From Ignavibacteriales bacterium (lineage in GTDB: Bacteria > Bacteroidota > Ignavibacteria > Ignavibacteriales > Ignavibacteriaceae), in the NCBI GenBank assembly GCA_014727845.1, contig WJMR01000221.1, positions 1 through 46,929 on the forward strand: DNA of 46,929 nucleotides, written 5' to 3'. The notes beneath the pieces were generated by a model. It made no database searches. It was not told the origin of the DNA and saw only the letters and a list, made by a program, of their open reading frames with translations. This document shows positions 34,950 to 42,406 of this stretch, in pieces. The position numbers were made by a program, and so were the translations under genes. Position 1 is the first letter of the stretch; each line of letters begins with the position of its first letter.

Positions 34950-35456
34950 TTAAACGAGATACAGATAGGGCTTCCAGCGTTCGTCCAAAAGGTTGACGGA
35001 ATTTCGGATGAACAGGATGTGCGTCGGTTTATAGGGTTTCACGCGCAATGTCATATTCGTTTCCGAAAGCAGCCGGTCGCCTTTTCTGTTGTTGCAAATG
35101 TGACACGCCGCCGCGAGATTCTTCCAGGAGTCCCGACCTCCGCGCGATTTCGGCACGACGTGGTCGATGGTCAGCGGAACGTCGCCTCTGCCGCAATAGA
35201 CGCAACGAAAGCGGTCGCGGCGGAGGATGTTCTTCCTCGTCAGCGAGACGTTCCGATACGGCGCCTTTACGTAGCGCGCCAATCGGATCACGCTGGGCCA
35301 TGGGTAGTCGCCGCTCACCGTTCGGATCGCTCGGCGCTCGTCTCGCGAGACGAGTTCGGCTTTGCGCGAAAAGACGAGCGTCGTCGCCCGCTTAATCGTG
35401 CACACCGTCAGCGGCTCGTAACTTTGATTCAGCACCAACGCTTTCGCGTTGAGCAT
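34950..35456 (-). CDS. HNH endonuclease family protein
   Basis: This is a 168-residue protein with a C-terminal HNH domain: CVYCG, LTIDHVVPKSRGG, W-N and AACHICNNRKGDR supply the ββα-metal fold with two zinc-binding CxxC pairs and the catalytic histidine. The N-terminal MLNAKALVLNQSYEPLTVCTIKRA is typical of a widespread bacterial HNH family often encoded next to housekeeping genes; its biological role is not settled. It appears to lead the eight-gene run down to the URO-D-like gene. Its upstream region holds a possible promoter and a 15-bp palindrome. Confidence 0.88.
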   Translation of the reverse strand: MLNAKALVLNQSYEPLTVCTIKRATTLVFSRKAELVSRDERRAIRTVSGDYPWPSVIRLARYVKAPYRNVSLTRKNILRRDRFRCVYCGRGDVPLTIDHVVPKSRGGRDSWKNLAAACHICNNRKGDRLLSETNMTLRVKPYKPTHILFIRNSVNLLDERWKPYLYLV

Positions 35457-35547
35457 GTTCGGGACGCCTTTCGAAAGACTGAACGCGGACTCCTTTTCCG
35501 TTCCTATCCCTTTAACCCCGTCGCGTCGAACGATTAGCGACGGTAAT

Positions 35548-35555
35548 CAAAAATA
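35548..35555 (-). promoter_or_regulatory. Possible -7 element for the HNH-trpS-scpAB operon
   Basis: On the minus strand this reads TATTTTTG, an exact match to the Bacteroidota TAnnTTTG -7 consensus, about 92 bases before the HNH start. A well-spaced TTTG -33 element is not clear. Confidence 0.3.
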
Positions 35556-35556
35556 C

Positions 35557-35571
35557 ATATTTGCCAAATAT
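35557..35571. promoter_or_regulatory. 15-bp palindrome, possible operator
   Basis: ATATTTG-C-CAAATAT is a perfect 7+1+7 dyad directly upstream of the TATTTTTG box on the minus strand, so it could be an activator or repressor site for the HNH operon. No known regulator motif is recognised. Confidence 0.35.
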
Positions 35572-35756
35572 AGAAATTCCAAGCGTAATATTACAATCCC
35601 TCCGTGATTTTCTCTCGCTCCTCGATTTGTGAGCTTGAGGCGCCCTATATAATAGATAGCAAAAAGTTCGGGCTCGGGAACGCCTATATGATCAGGAAAA
35701 CGGAGCGGCGCTCGGATTATGCGATTAAGAGATGTATGGATAGCCAACAGTCCGGA

Positions 35757-35774
35757 GTGTTGAGATTCTCAACA
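35757..35774 (+). promoter_or_regulatory. Upstream activator-like site 1
   Basis: GTGTTGAGATTCTCAACA. Bases 35758-35774 are a perfect 8+1+8 palindrome (TGTTGAGA-T-TCTCAACA). First of three related sites starting exactly 42 bp apart. Confidence 0.6.
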
Positions 35775-35798
35775 AAATATCGACCTGAATTGACGAGT

Positions 35799-35816
35799 GT
35801 GTTGAAATATCACACA
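35799..35816 (+). promoter_or_regulatory. Upstream activator-like site 2
   Basis: GTGTTGAAATATCACACA. Twelve of 18 positions match site 1 and the dyad is partial (GTGTxxxACAC-like ends). It starts 42 bp after site 1. Confidence 0.55.
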
Positions 35817-35840
35817 CATATAAAGGAGCGCCGAAAAATT

Positions 35841-35858
35841 GTGTATGAAATTTCAACA
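35841..35858 (+). promoter_or_regulatory. Upstream activator-like site 3
   Basis: GTGTATGAAATTTCAACA. Twelve of 18 positions match site 1; it contains the palindrome TGAAATTTCA. It starts 42 bp after site 2 and ends about 97 bp before the -24 element. Confidence 0.55.
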
Positions 35859-35954
35859 AAGTGGGTTTTCAGAGGATTCGGAGGGGGAAAGGAAAATGCT
35901 TGTATGATATTGTTATATAAGTGGATATGATGTGTCGCGTCCTCACTCCGAATT

Positions 35955-35971
35955 TTGGCACGGAGGTTGTA
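35955..35971 (+). promoter_or_regulatory. Sigma-54 (-24/-12) promoter
   Basis: TTGGCACGGAGGTTGTA matches the consensus YTGGCACGrNNNTTGCW at every defined position except T for C in the -12 GC. GG and GT are 10 bases apart as required. Transcription would begin near 35982, about 46 bases before the first small gene. Confidence 0.7.
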
Positions 35972-36027
35972 ATATTAGTGGCGTAAGCGAAAACAACTAC
36001 ATAACCTCTAAATAAAGGAATAAGAAA

Positions 36028-36231
36028 ATGGTCGCTATCTTTGTTGTTCTGACGTTCGCAACCTTCATCGCCGTTGATCTGATTGTCTTCCGCAAAAAAT
36101 GGGCGAAGACGCTTAGCGACGCTCCCGGCACGGCTGAAGTCGCCGGCGACAAGCTCTACAACATTCCCGAAGTTGGCTTGACGATGGCGGACGGTCAACC
36201 CGAAGAAGAAGACGAAGAGAAAAACCAATAA
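36028..36231 (+). CDS. Small single-pass membrane protein with PEVGLTMADG motif (copy 1)
   Basis: This is a 67-residue protein. Residues 1-21 (MVAIFVVLTFATFIAVDLIVF) form one membrane segment with the basic RKKWAK just after it, so the C-terminal part should face the cytoplasm. A linker (DAPGTAEVAGDKLYN) leads to IPEVGLTMADGQPEEEDEEKNQ, a conserved motif with a strongly acidic tail. AAGGAA lies nine bases upstream of ATG 36028. It is the first gene after the sigma-54-like promoter. The next gene is an ungapped paralog of equal length. No function is known to me; an anchor or docking peptide for the GcvH-like protein downstream is inference. Confidence 0.85.
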   Translation: MVAIFVVLTFATFIAVDLIVFRKKWAKTLSDAPGTAEVAGDKLYNIPEVGLTMADGQPEEEDEEKNQ

Positions 36232-36248
36232 CAACGACATAGTTCGGA

Positions 36249-36271
36249 CGCGCGGTCCTCGCGACCGCGCG
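36249..36271 (+). other. Strong intergenic hairpin between the two small membrane-protein genes
   Basis: CGCGCGGTC and GACCGCGCG pair perfectly over 9 bp around a 5-base loop. There is no T-run, so it is more likely an mRNA processing or stability element, or a partial attenuator, than a terminator. It ends about 20 bases before the next start codon. Confidence 0.6.
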
Positions 36272-36291
36272 AACGCGAAAGGAGCAAAACA

Positions 36292-36495
36292 ATGGTACTC
36301 GTATTGGCTATTATCGGAACCGCCTTATTGATGGGCGCGGGATATTTGATCTCGAAGAATAAGTCGCTCGCCGCGATGCGCGAAACGCCCGGCATGGGCG
36401 AAGCCGCGAGAGGCGAAACGATGCAAAACGTTCCGGAAGTCGGGCTTACGATGGCCGACGGCAAGCCGGAAGACGACGCCGAAGAGAAAAAGTAA
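36292..36495 (+). CDS. Small single-pass membrane protein with PEVGLTMADG motif (copy 2)
   Basis: This 67-residue paralog of the preceding protein aligns without gaps. The membrane segment is MVLVLAIIGTALLMGAGYLI, followed by basic SKNKS, a linker ETPGMGEAARGETMQN, and VPEVGLTMADGKPEDDAEEKK. The motif and acidic end are much better conserved between the copies than the membrane segment, which points to a shared binding partner for the cytoplasmic part. GGAG eight bases upstream supports ATG 36292. No known family is recognised. Confidence 0.85.
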   Translation: MVLVLAIIGTALLMGAGYLISKNKSLAAMRETPGMGEAARGETMQNVPEVGLTMADGKPEDDAEEKK

Positions 36496-36555
36496 GCGTA
36501 TTGTGGAACGCAACGATTCGCTCGCGATTAAAGGCGGGCGGGAGGCGTCCGAAAA

Positions 36556-37254
36556 ATGAGAACCTACAACAATTATCAATGTGTGTGGACGACGTCGAAG
36601 AGCGTCGAGTATCACCACTGCGATCGAAATTTTGACTGCGACGGATGCGAGTTCGACCGTCGGATGCGGGAGAAGCTGAGCCGCGACCGCGACCGCGAAC
36701 GAGGCGACGTCGTCTCCAAGGCGATCGCCGCGCTGGAAAGCGAGCGCTTCGAGACCTTCTATAAGTATCTGCCGAACGGTCTGTTCGCCAAGCCGCTCTT
36801 CGGGAACGCCTTCTATATCGGCGTATCCCCGACGGCGAGACACACGCTCGACAACGTTACCTCCGTCCGCGTTCCCAACAAAGGGAAGGACGTCGGGGCG
36901 GGAGAGACGCTCTTCCGACTCGAAGGCGAATGGGGTTCCGCCGCCGTCCTCGCGCCGATCGATTGCCGATTAGTGGACGCCGCCGACGAAGACAAATCGC
37001 CCGACTTATCCAAATGGATCGGATTGCTCGAGACCGATAAAAGCGTCGAACGGCTCGCCCTCGACGCCGATGGATTCGATCGGGAACGCGCCGCCGCCAA
37101 AGAGTTCTTGAGCGCCTACGCCGTCGAGGAGGTCGATCTACCGACCACGACGATGTTCGACGGCGGAGAACTAGCGACCTTCCTCTACCAAGTCGTCGGC
37201 GCACAAAACTATCTCCGCTTCCTCGAAGAACGATTCGGGGGAAAGACGATCTAA
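36556..37254 (+). CDS. GcvH-like protein without lipoyl lysine, with four-cysteine N-terminus
   Basis: This is a 232-residue soluble protein. The N-terminus has cysteines 9, 22, 28 and 31 (YQCVW, YHHCDRNFDCDGCEFD), a possible zinc or iron-sulfur site. Residues about 83-145 follow the glycine-cleavage H-protein fold (YIGVSPTARHTLDNVTSVRVP, KGKDVGAGETLFRLEG, AAVLAPIDCRLVD). Aligning AP of this segment with the AP after the lipoyl site of true GcvH puts Trp126 where the lipoylated lysine should be, so it cannot carry lipoate there. The 90-residue C-terminal part is helical and charged. GGGAGG precedes the start. It is the last gene of the sigma-54-type operon. A structural or regulatory role is more likely than glycine cleavage. 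Confidence 0.82.
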   Translation: MRTYNNYQCVWTTSKSVEYHHCDRNFDCDGCEFDRRMREKLSRDRDRERGDVVSKAIAALESERFETFYKYLPNGLFAKPLFGNAFYIGVSPTARHTLDNVTSVRVPNKGKDVGAGETLFRLEGEWGSAAVLAPIDCRLVDAADEDKSPDLSKWIGLLETDKSVERLALDADGFDRERAAAKEFLSAYAVEEVDLPTTTMFDGGELATFLYQVVGAQNYLRFLEERFGGKTI

Positions 37255-37278
37255 ACGAACGACGTTATGTTTTGCTCC

Positions 37279-37303
37279 GGGCGCCCGCGTGGCGCCTTTT
37301 TTT
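37279..37303 (+). terminator. Intrinsic terminator of the small membrane protein/GcvH-like operon
   Basis: GGCGCC-CGCGT-GGCGCC (plus a G-U pair) is followed at once by seven T, then ATTTTTA. A classic Rho-independent terminator 25 bases after the last stop codon. Confidence 0.88.
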
Positions 37304-37366
37304 ATTTTTACGCGTTTCTATTTGCCCGCCGCTTTTGTATTTTTACGGTTCTGAAAAATTATAACT

Positions 37367-37819
37367 ATGCCCGAACACGTTAAGGTTATCGTACGCAACA
37401 AGAAGGCGCGGTACGAATACCACATTTTGGATACGATCGAAGCGGGAATCGCTCTCGTCGGCTCGGAGGTGAAATCGCTCCGCGCCGGCAAAGCCAATCT
37501 CGCCGACGGCTACGCCTCGATTAAGAACGGCGAGGCGTTCCTTATGAATTTCCATATCAGCGAGTTCAAGCAGGCGAACGTCAACAACCACGAGCCGACG
37601 CGACCGAGAAAGCTGTTGCTCCACAAGAAGGAGATACGCAAACTCGAGAAGCAGACGAACGAGAAGGGCAACACGATCGTGCCGTTGAGCGTGTATCTGA
37701 AGAACGGCAAAGTGAAGGTGGAGCTGGCTATCGCCAGAGGCAAGAAGCTCTACGATAAGCGCGAGTCGATCGCGCGGAAGGATCTCGAACGAGATCAAGC
37801 CCGAAAAATTAAGCTGTAA
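37367..37819 (+). CDS. smpB: SsrA-binding protein SmpB
   Basis: It binds tmRNA and brings it to stalled ribosomes for trans-translation. The 150-residue protein shows all family blocks: NKKARYEYHILDTIEAGIALVGSEVKSLRAGKANL, the IKNGEAFLMNFHI strand, HEPTRPRKLLLHKKEI, VPLSVYLKNGKVKVELAIARGKKLYDKRESI and a basic tail ending RDQARKIKL. A TATTTTTA box at 37338-37345 may belong to its promoter, though its -33 spacing is imperfect. tyrS starts 29 bases downstream. Confidence 0.97.
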   Translation: MPEHVKVIVRNKKARYEYHILDTIEAGIALVGSEVKSLRAGKANLADGYASIKNGEAFLMNFHISEFKQANVNNHEPTRPRKLLLHKKEIRKLEKQTNEKGNTIVPLSVYLKNGKVKVELAIARGKKLYDKRESIARKDLERDQARKIKL

Positions 37820-37848
37820 TCACGAACGAATTCCGGAACCCCGACACT

Positions 37849-39078
37849 ATGGCGAAAACGAAATTCCCGCCCGTCGCCGAACAGATGGACGTAATTAAAC
37901 GCGGCGCCTCGGAGATCATACCCGAGGAGGAGCTGGTCGCGAAGCTCGAGAAGTCTCGCAAATCCGGCGAGCCGCTGATGGTGAAGCTCGGCTGCGATCC
38001 GAGCCGACCGGATCTCCACTTGGGGCACTCGGTCGCGCTTCGGAAGATGGCGCAGTTCCAACGGCTCGGGCATCAAGCCGTGTTGATCATCGGCGACTTC
38101 ACGGGGATGATCGGCGACCCTTCGGGAAGGAACGCCGCGCGACCCTCGCTTACGTTGGAGGAGACGCGCAAGAACGGGGAGACGTATTTCGCGCAGGCGT
38201 CGAAAATCCTCGACGCGGAAAAGACGCGCATCGTGCACAACTCCGACTGGCTCGGGAAGATGAGCTTCGAGGACGTGATCCGGCTCGCCTCGAAATACAC
38301 CGTGGCGCGGATGCTCGAGCGGGACGACTTCACTAAGCGCTATAAGCGAGGCGACGCGATTAGCTTGCACGAGTTCCTCTATCCGCTCGCGCAGGCGATG
38401 GACTCGGTCGCCATTAAGAGCGACGTGGAGCTTGGCGGCACCGACCAGAAGTTCAACCTCCTCGTCGGGCGCGACATTCAGCGCGAGCACGGCGTCGAGC
38501 CGCAGGCGATCCTCACGATGCCGCTCCTTGTCGGAACCGACGGCGTGGAGAAGATGAGCAAGTCGTACGACAACTACATCGGCGTCGCCGACGCGCCGCC
38601 GGAGATGTACGGCAAGACGCTCTCGATTCCCGACGAGTTGATCGCGACCTACTACGAGTTGACCACCGATATTCCGAACGAGGAGTTGGCGGAAATAAAA
38701 ACCGCGCTCGAGAAGGGCGAAGGGAATCCGCGAGATTTGAAGCGCCGACTCGCGCGCGAGATCGTGACGCTCTATCACGACGCCGACGCCGCGAAAGAGG
38801 CGGAAGAGAATTTCGATCGGGTGTTCGTTAAGAAGGGAACGCCCGACGATATGCCGACCACGCGCATCGACGCCGAGGGCGGGGAGCGCAACATCCTCGA
38901 CGCGATTCTCGACGCCGAGTTCGCGTCGTCGAAAAGCGAGGCGAAGCGCCTCGTTAAGCAGGGGGGCGTCGCTTACGACGGAGAGAAAATAACGAGCTTC
39001 GACGAGACGATCGCGTTGAAAGACGGCGCGGTGCTGAAAGTCGGGAAGCGGAAATTTATGAAATACGCGGCGTCGTAG
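37849..39078 (+). CDS. tyrS: Tyrosyl-tRNA synthetase
   Basis: This class I enzyme charges tRNA(Tyr). The 409-residue protein belongs to the shorter-linker TyrZ-like group: the HIGH motif appears as [14 protein letters not shown], then [36 protein letters not shown] and the KMSKS loop as [15 protein letters not shown]-terminal S4 RNA-binding domain ([19 protein letters not shown]) recognises the tRNA arm. It is followed after 26 bases by the arginine decarboxylase gene. Confidence 0.97.
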   Translation: MAKTKFPPVAEQMDVIKRGASEIIPEEELVAKLEKSRKSGEPLMVKLGCDPSRPDLHLGHSVALRKMAQFQRLGHQAVLIIGDFTGMIGDPSGRNAARPSLTLEETRKNGETYFAQASKILDAEKTRIVHNSDWLGKMSFEDVIRLASKYTVARMLERDDFTKRYKRGDAISLHEFLYPLAQAMDSVAIKSDVELGGTDQKFNLLVGRDIQREHGVEPQAILTMPLLVGTDGVEKMSKSYDNYIGVADAPPEMYGKTLSIPDELIATYYELTTDIPNEELAEIKTALEKGEGNPRDLKRRLAREIVTLYHDADAAKEAEENFDRVFVKKGTPDDMPTTRIDAEGGERNILDAILDAEFASSKSEAKRLVKQGGVAYDGEKITSFDETIALKDGAVLKVGKRKFMKYAAS

Positions 39079-39104
39079 TCGCGAGAAACACGAGGTCGAT
39101 ATCG

Positions 39105-39647
39105 GTGTTCGTTCCCAAAAAAGTATTCTTCACCAAAGGCGTCGGAAGGCATAAGGACTATCTGGCGTCGTTCGAGTTGGCGTTGCGGCACGCGGGAATA
39201 GAGAAGTGCAACTTGGTAACCGTCAGCTCGATTCTCCCTCCGGGGTGCAAACGGATTTCGCGAGAGGAAGGGTTGGACCTTCTGAAACCCGGCGAGATCA
39301 CATTCTGCGTTATGGCGCGCAACGCGACCAACGAGCCGAACCGTCTCGTCGCCGCCTCCATTGGCGCGGCGATTCCCGCGGGCGGAACGTACGGCTATCT
39401 CTCCGAGCATCATCCGCACGGGGAGACCGAGAAGGTCGCGGGCGAATACGCCGAAGATCTCGCCGCCACGATGCTCGCCACGACGCTCGGCGTGGAGTTC
39501 AACCCCGACACCGACTGGAGCGAGCGCGAGGATATTTATAAAATGTCCGGAAAAATCGTCCGCTCGTTTAACATAACGCAATCCGCCGAGGGCGAAAAGA
39601 ACGGCTTGTGGACGACCGTTCTCGCGACGGCGATCTTTATTCCGTAA
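39105..39647 (+). CDS. Pyruvoyl-dependent arginine decarboxylase
   Basis: This enzyme makes agmatine from arginine, the first step of one polyamine route. The 180-residue proenzyme is expected to cut itself between the two serines of [11 protein letters not shown], turning the second into the pyruvoyl cofactor. Other family marks are [21 protein letters not shown] at the start, [21 protein letters not shown], and the glutamate-bearing C-terminal strand [13 protein letters not shown]. It starts with GTG (GAGGT upstream). Agmatine-using genes are not in the window. Confidence 0.93.
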   Translation: MFVPKKVFFTKGVGRHKDYLASFELALRHAGIEKCNLVTVSSILPPGCKRISREEGLDLLKPGEITFCVMARNATNEPNRLVAASIGAAIPAGGTYGYLSEHHPHGETEKVAGEYAEDLAATMLATTLGVEFNPDTDWSEREDIYKMSGKIVRSFNITQSAEGEKNGLWTTVLATAIFIP

Positions 39648-39772
39648 GACCGAAGGAACCGAAGGGCGCCACGCTCGTCCGATAGATATGACGTAAACGC
39701 TACCCGCTAACGCCGACCGCCCGCGAGCCGTCGGCGCCATTGACGAACAAAAACCGATTAAAAGGAGCGGCG

Positions 39773-41335
39773 ATGAGCGGCGGTAGAATTCTATGGGTGG
39801 ACGACGAGATCGATCTTCTCAAATCGCACATCATTCTGTTGAGCGAGAAGGGATACGACGTGAACACGGTGACCTCGGGCGAGGACGCGATCGCCTACGC
39901 GCGCGATAACGACGTCGATCTTGTGTTCCTCGACGAGATGATGCCCGGTATCGGCGGTCTCGAGGCGCTCGGGAAAATCAAGGAACTGAAGCCCGACGTC
40001 CCGGTCGTGATGATCACCAAGAACGAAGAGGAGTCGTTGATGGTCGAGGCGATCGGCGGTAAGATTTCCGACTACCTCACCAAGCCCGTCAACCCCAGCC
40101 AAGTCCTCCTCGCCTGTAAGAAATTTCTGGAAGCGAAGAAGATTACGGGCGAGCAAGCCGCGCGCGACTATCTCCGCGACTTCAACGAGATTTCCCAACG
40201 TTTGATGCAACCGCTCGATCACGACGAGTGGATCGACGTTTATCGCCAGCTCGTGCAGTGGGATATCGAACTCGACACGCACCCGGAAATCAACCTCCGC
40301 CAAACGCTCAACGATCAGAAGCGGGAGTGCAATAAAGAGTTCTCGAAATTTGTCGAGAAACGCTACCCGAAGTGGCTCGACGAACCGCGCGACGGCGACC
40401 GACCGACGTTAACCACGGACGTGACGCGAGAGAAGGTGGCGCCCCTCGTCGAAAAAGGGGGACCCGTTTTCTACGTCGTCGTTGATTGTCTTCGGCTCGA
40501 TCAGTGGGAGGCGATGGCGCGAATCCTGCGCGAGCTCTATAGAATCGAGACCGACTACTACTACTCGATCCTCCCGACCTCCACCGAGTACGCGCGCAAC
40601 GCCCTTTTCGCGGGGCTCTTCCCGAGCGAAATCGAAGCCGCCTACCCCGACTTGTGGCGCGGCGACGACGACGAGCGGAGTATGAACCAACACGAACAAG
40701 AGCATCTTGCGAAGGCGCTTGCAAGGGAGGGGATCGACCTCGCGAACGACTTGAAGTACGTGAAGCTCATCGATCCCGAATACGGTAAAAACTTCGAGCG
40801 GGACGCGCTCTCGTATCGCGACGCGCGCTTGACGGCGATCGTCGTGAACTACCTCGATATGATCGCGCACGGCAGGAGCGACTCGGACGTGCTGAAGGAG
40901 ATCGCGCCCGACGAGGCGGCGTATCGGTCGCTAACCGAGAGTTGGTTCCGGCACTCCTCGCTTTTGGGGATTTTCCGGAAGCTCGCGACTATCAAGGGCG
41001 CGCGCGTGGTCGTCACCACCGATCACGGGAGCGTCCGCTGTATGCGCGGCGCCAAGGCGCTCGGAGACCGCGAGACGTCGAAGAACCTCCGCTTCAAGCA
41101 CGGCAGGAACATCAAAGCCGACGCGAAGCGCGCCATCTACGTGAAGGATCCCGCATCCTACAAGTTGCCGAGGCGCGGCGTCACGACGAACTATATCATC
41201 GCCAAGGAAGACTACTACTTCGTCTATCCGACCGACTATCACCATTACTTAAGCCGATACAAGGACACGTTTCAACACGGCGGCGTTTCGATGGAGGAGA
41301 TGATCCTCCCCGTCGCGGTGATGGAGCCCAAATGA
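39773..41335 (+). CDS. porX: PorX-type response regulator with PglZ domain (T9SS regulator)
   Basis: This is a 520-residue cytoplasmic protein. An N-terminal CheY-like receiver (ILWVDDEIDLLKSH, phospho-acceptor Asp54 in LVFLDEMMP, Lys in DYLTKPVNP) is joined by a helical segment to a PglZ alkaline-phosphatase-like domain (VFYVVVDCLRLDQWE, ILPTSTEYARNALFAGLFP, VVTTDHGSVRC, HGGVSMEEMILPV). This layout is that of PorX, which with PorY regulates T9SS genes in Bacteroidota and has phosphodiesterase activity. The track start at 39740 (TTG) is replaced by ATG 39773, which follows AAAGGAG. It fits the T9SS cargo genes in this window. Its stop overlaps tsaE (ATGA). Confidence 0.92.
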   Translation: MSGGRILWVDDEIDLLKSHIILLSEKGYDVNTVTSGEDAIAYARDNDVDLVFLDEMMPGIGGLEALGKIKELKPDVPVVMITKNEEESLMVEAIGGKISDYLTKPVNPSQVLLACKKFLEAKKITGEQAARDYLRDFNEISQRLMQPLDHDEWIDVYRQLVQWDIELDTHPEINLRQTLNDQKRECNKEFSKFVEKRYPKWLDEPRDGDRPTLTTDVTREKVAPLVEKGGPVFYVVVDCLRLDQWEAMARILRELYRIETDYYYSILPTSTEYARNALFAGLFPSEIEAAYPDLWRGDDDERSMNQHEQEHLAKALAREGIDLANDLKYVKLIDPEYGKNFERDALSYRDARLTAIVVNYLDMIAHGRSDSDVLKEIAPDEAAYRSLTESWFRHSSLLGIFRKLATIKGARVVVTTDHGSVRCMRGAKALGDRETSKNLRFKHGRNIKADAKRAIYVKDPASYKLPRRGVTTNYIIAKEDYYFVYPTDYHHYLSRYKDTFQHGGVSMEEMILPVAVMEPK

Positions 41336-41760
41336 AATCCGAGGAGACGATAACGACGCGCGACGAAGTCGAGACCGCCGAGGCGGCGCGCCGATTGGCG
41401 CGGCTGTTCACGCCCGGAACGTTCGCTGCGCTGATCGGCGACTTGGGCGCGGGTAAAACGTTCTTCGTGCGAGCCGTCGCCGAAACCCTTGGCGCGCGGG
41501 GCGTATCGAGCCCCACGTTCGCCATCGTCAACGAATATCAGGGCGATTGGCGGATCTATCACCTCGATTACTACCGAGTCGAGTCCGCGGACGAGCTCTA
41601 CGACGTGGGCGTCGAGGAGTATTTCGCCGACCCGGAGGCGATCTGCTTCGTCGAATGGGCGGATAAATTTCCGGAAACGCTCCCCGCGCGTCGCGTAGAA
41701 ATCGAGCTTGAACCGAACGAGGCGGGCGGACGAACCATACGCGTGAGGCGCTATGAGTAA
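41332..41760 (+). CDS. tsaE: tRNA threonylcarbamoyladenosine biosynthesis ATPase TsaE
   Basis: TsaE is the ATPase that resets the TsaBDE complex, which adds threonylcarbamoyl to A37 of tRNAs. The 142-residue protein has Walker [49 protein letters not shown] and [13 protein letters not shown], all typical. The track lists only a longer frame from 40942, most of which is a shadow of porX; ATG 41332, overlapping the porX stop, is the real start. tsaB overlaps its 3' end by eight bases. Confidence 0.95.
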   Translation: MKSEETITTRDEVETAEAARRLARLFTPGTFAALIGDLGAGKTFFVRAVAETLGARGVSSPTFAIVNEYQGDWRIYHLDYYRVESADELYDVGVEEYFADPEAICFVEWADKFPETLPARRVEIELEPNEAGGRTIRVRRYE

Positions 41761-42406
41761 ACCGATTTTGGCTATCGAGACTTCCGGCGCGCGATGCGCC
41801 GCGGCGGTGCGTATAGACGAGGAGACGACGTTCGAGATCGACGCGACGGCGCCGCGACGGTGCGCGGAGAAGATAGCGACGGTCGTCGAGCGCGCGCTCG
41901 AACTTGCGGAGGCGGGATTCGACGATCTCGGCGCCGTCGCCGTCTCGGCGGGACCCGGCTCGTTCACGGGGTTGCGCATCGGGATGTCCTTCGCCAAGGG
42001 CGTCGCGTTTGCGAGGAACCTGCCGATCGTCCCCGTTCCCACGCTCGAAGCGATCGCTTTGGAAATCCTCCCCGTCGTTCCCGACGGCGCGGAGTTCGCC
42101 GTCGCCAATCGCGCCGGTTCGCGGGACGCCTACTTCGCCGCGTTTCGAAAAGACGGAAATATTTATAACTTTGTGGGTTCGCCCGTCGTCGTCGGATTCG
42201 ACGACTTGGCGGAGCGGACGGCGGGCGCGACGCTCTTCGGCGAGCGATCGTCGAGCGGAGCGTTCGCCGCGCCTCGCGCTTCGACGGTCGCCGAGTGGGC
42301 GAAGAGATTCGGCGAGGAACACGCGACGTGCGACGCGGATTTTCCGGAACCGAACTATTTAAAAGACTTTATCGTTAAGAAACGGAAAAAGAAATCCGAA
42401 CTATGA
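41753..42406 (+). CDS. tsaB: tRNA threonylcarbamoyladenosine biosynthesis protein TsaB
   Basis: This ASKHA-fold partner of TsaD is needed for t6A synthesis. The 217-residue protein has the N-terminal [43 protein letters not shown] and [15 protein letters not shown] segments of the family. The C-terminus, ending in a Lys-rich KKRKKKSEL, is less conserved, as usual. It overlaps tsaE by 8 bases and the DUF1573 gene by 4. Confidence 0.94.
   Translation: MSKPILAIETSGARCAAAVRIDEETTFEIDATAPRRCAEKIATVVERALELAEAGFDDLGAVAVSAGPGSFTGLRIGMSFAKGVAFARNLPIVPVPTLEAIALEILPVVPDGAEFAVANRAGSRDAYFAAFRKDGNIYNFVGSPVVVGFDDLAERTAGATLFGERSSSGAFAAPRASTVAEWAKRFGEEHATCDADFPEPNYLKDFIVKKRKKKSEL

Larger units (their letters stand above)
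35457..36027. other. 571-bp AT-rich regulatory region between divergent operons
   Basis: No credible gene is present. From left to right it holds the leader of the HNH gene, a TATTTTTG box on the minus strand, a 15-bp palindrome at 35557-35571, about 180 bp without recognised elements, three phased dyad sites (35757-35858), an A/T-rich stretch (about 35897-35930) that could bend, and a sigma-54-type promoter for the plus-strand operon. The region is visibly richer in A and T than the flanking genes. Confidence 0.7.

Noticed and set aside
35604-35930. 108-residue ORF in the 35.5-36.0 kb intergenic region
   Set aside because: It spans the three phased dyad sites, has composition unlike the neighbouring genes, no ribosome site and no recognisable domain.
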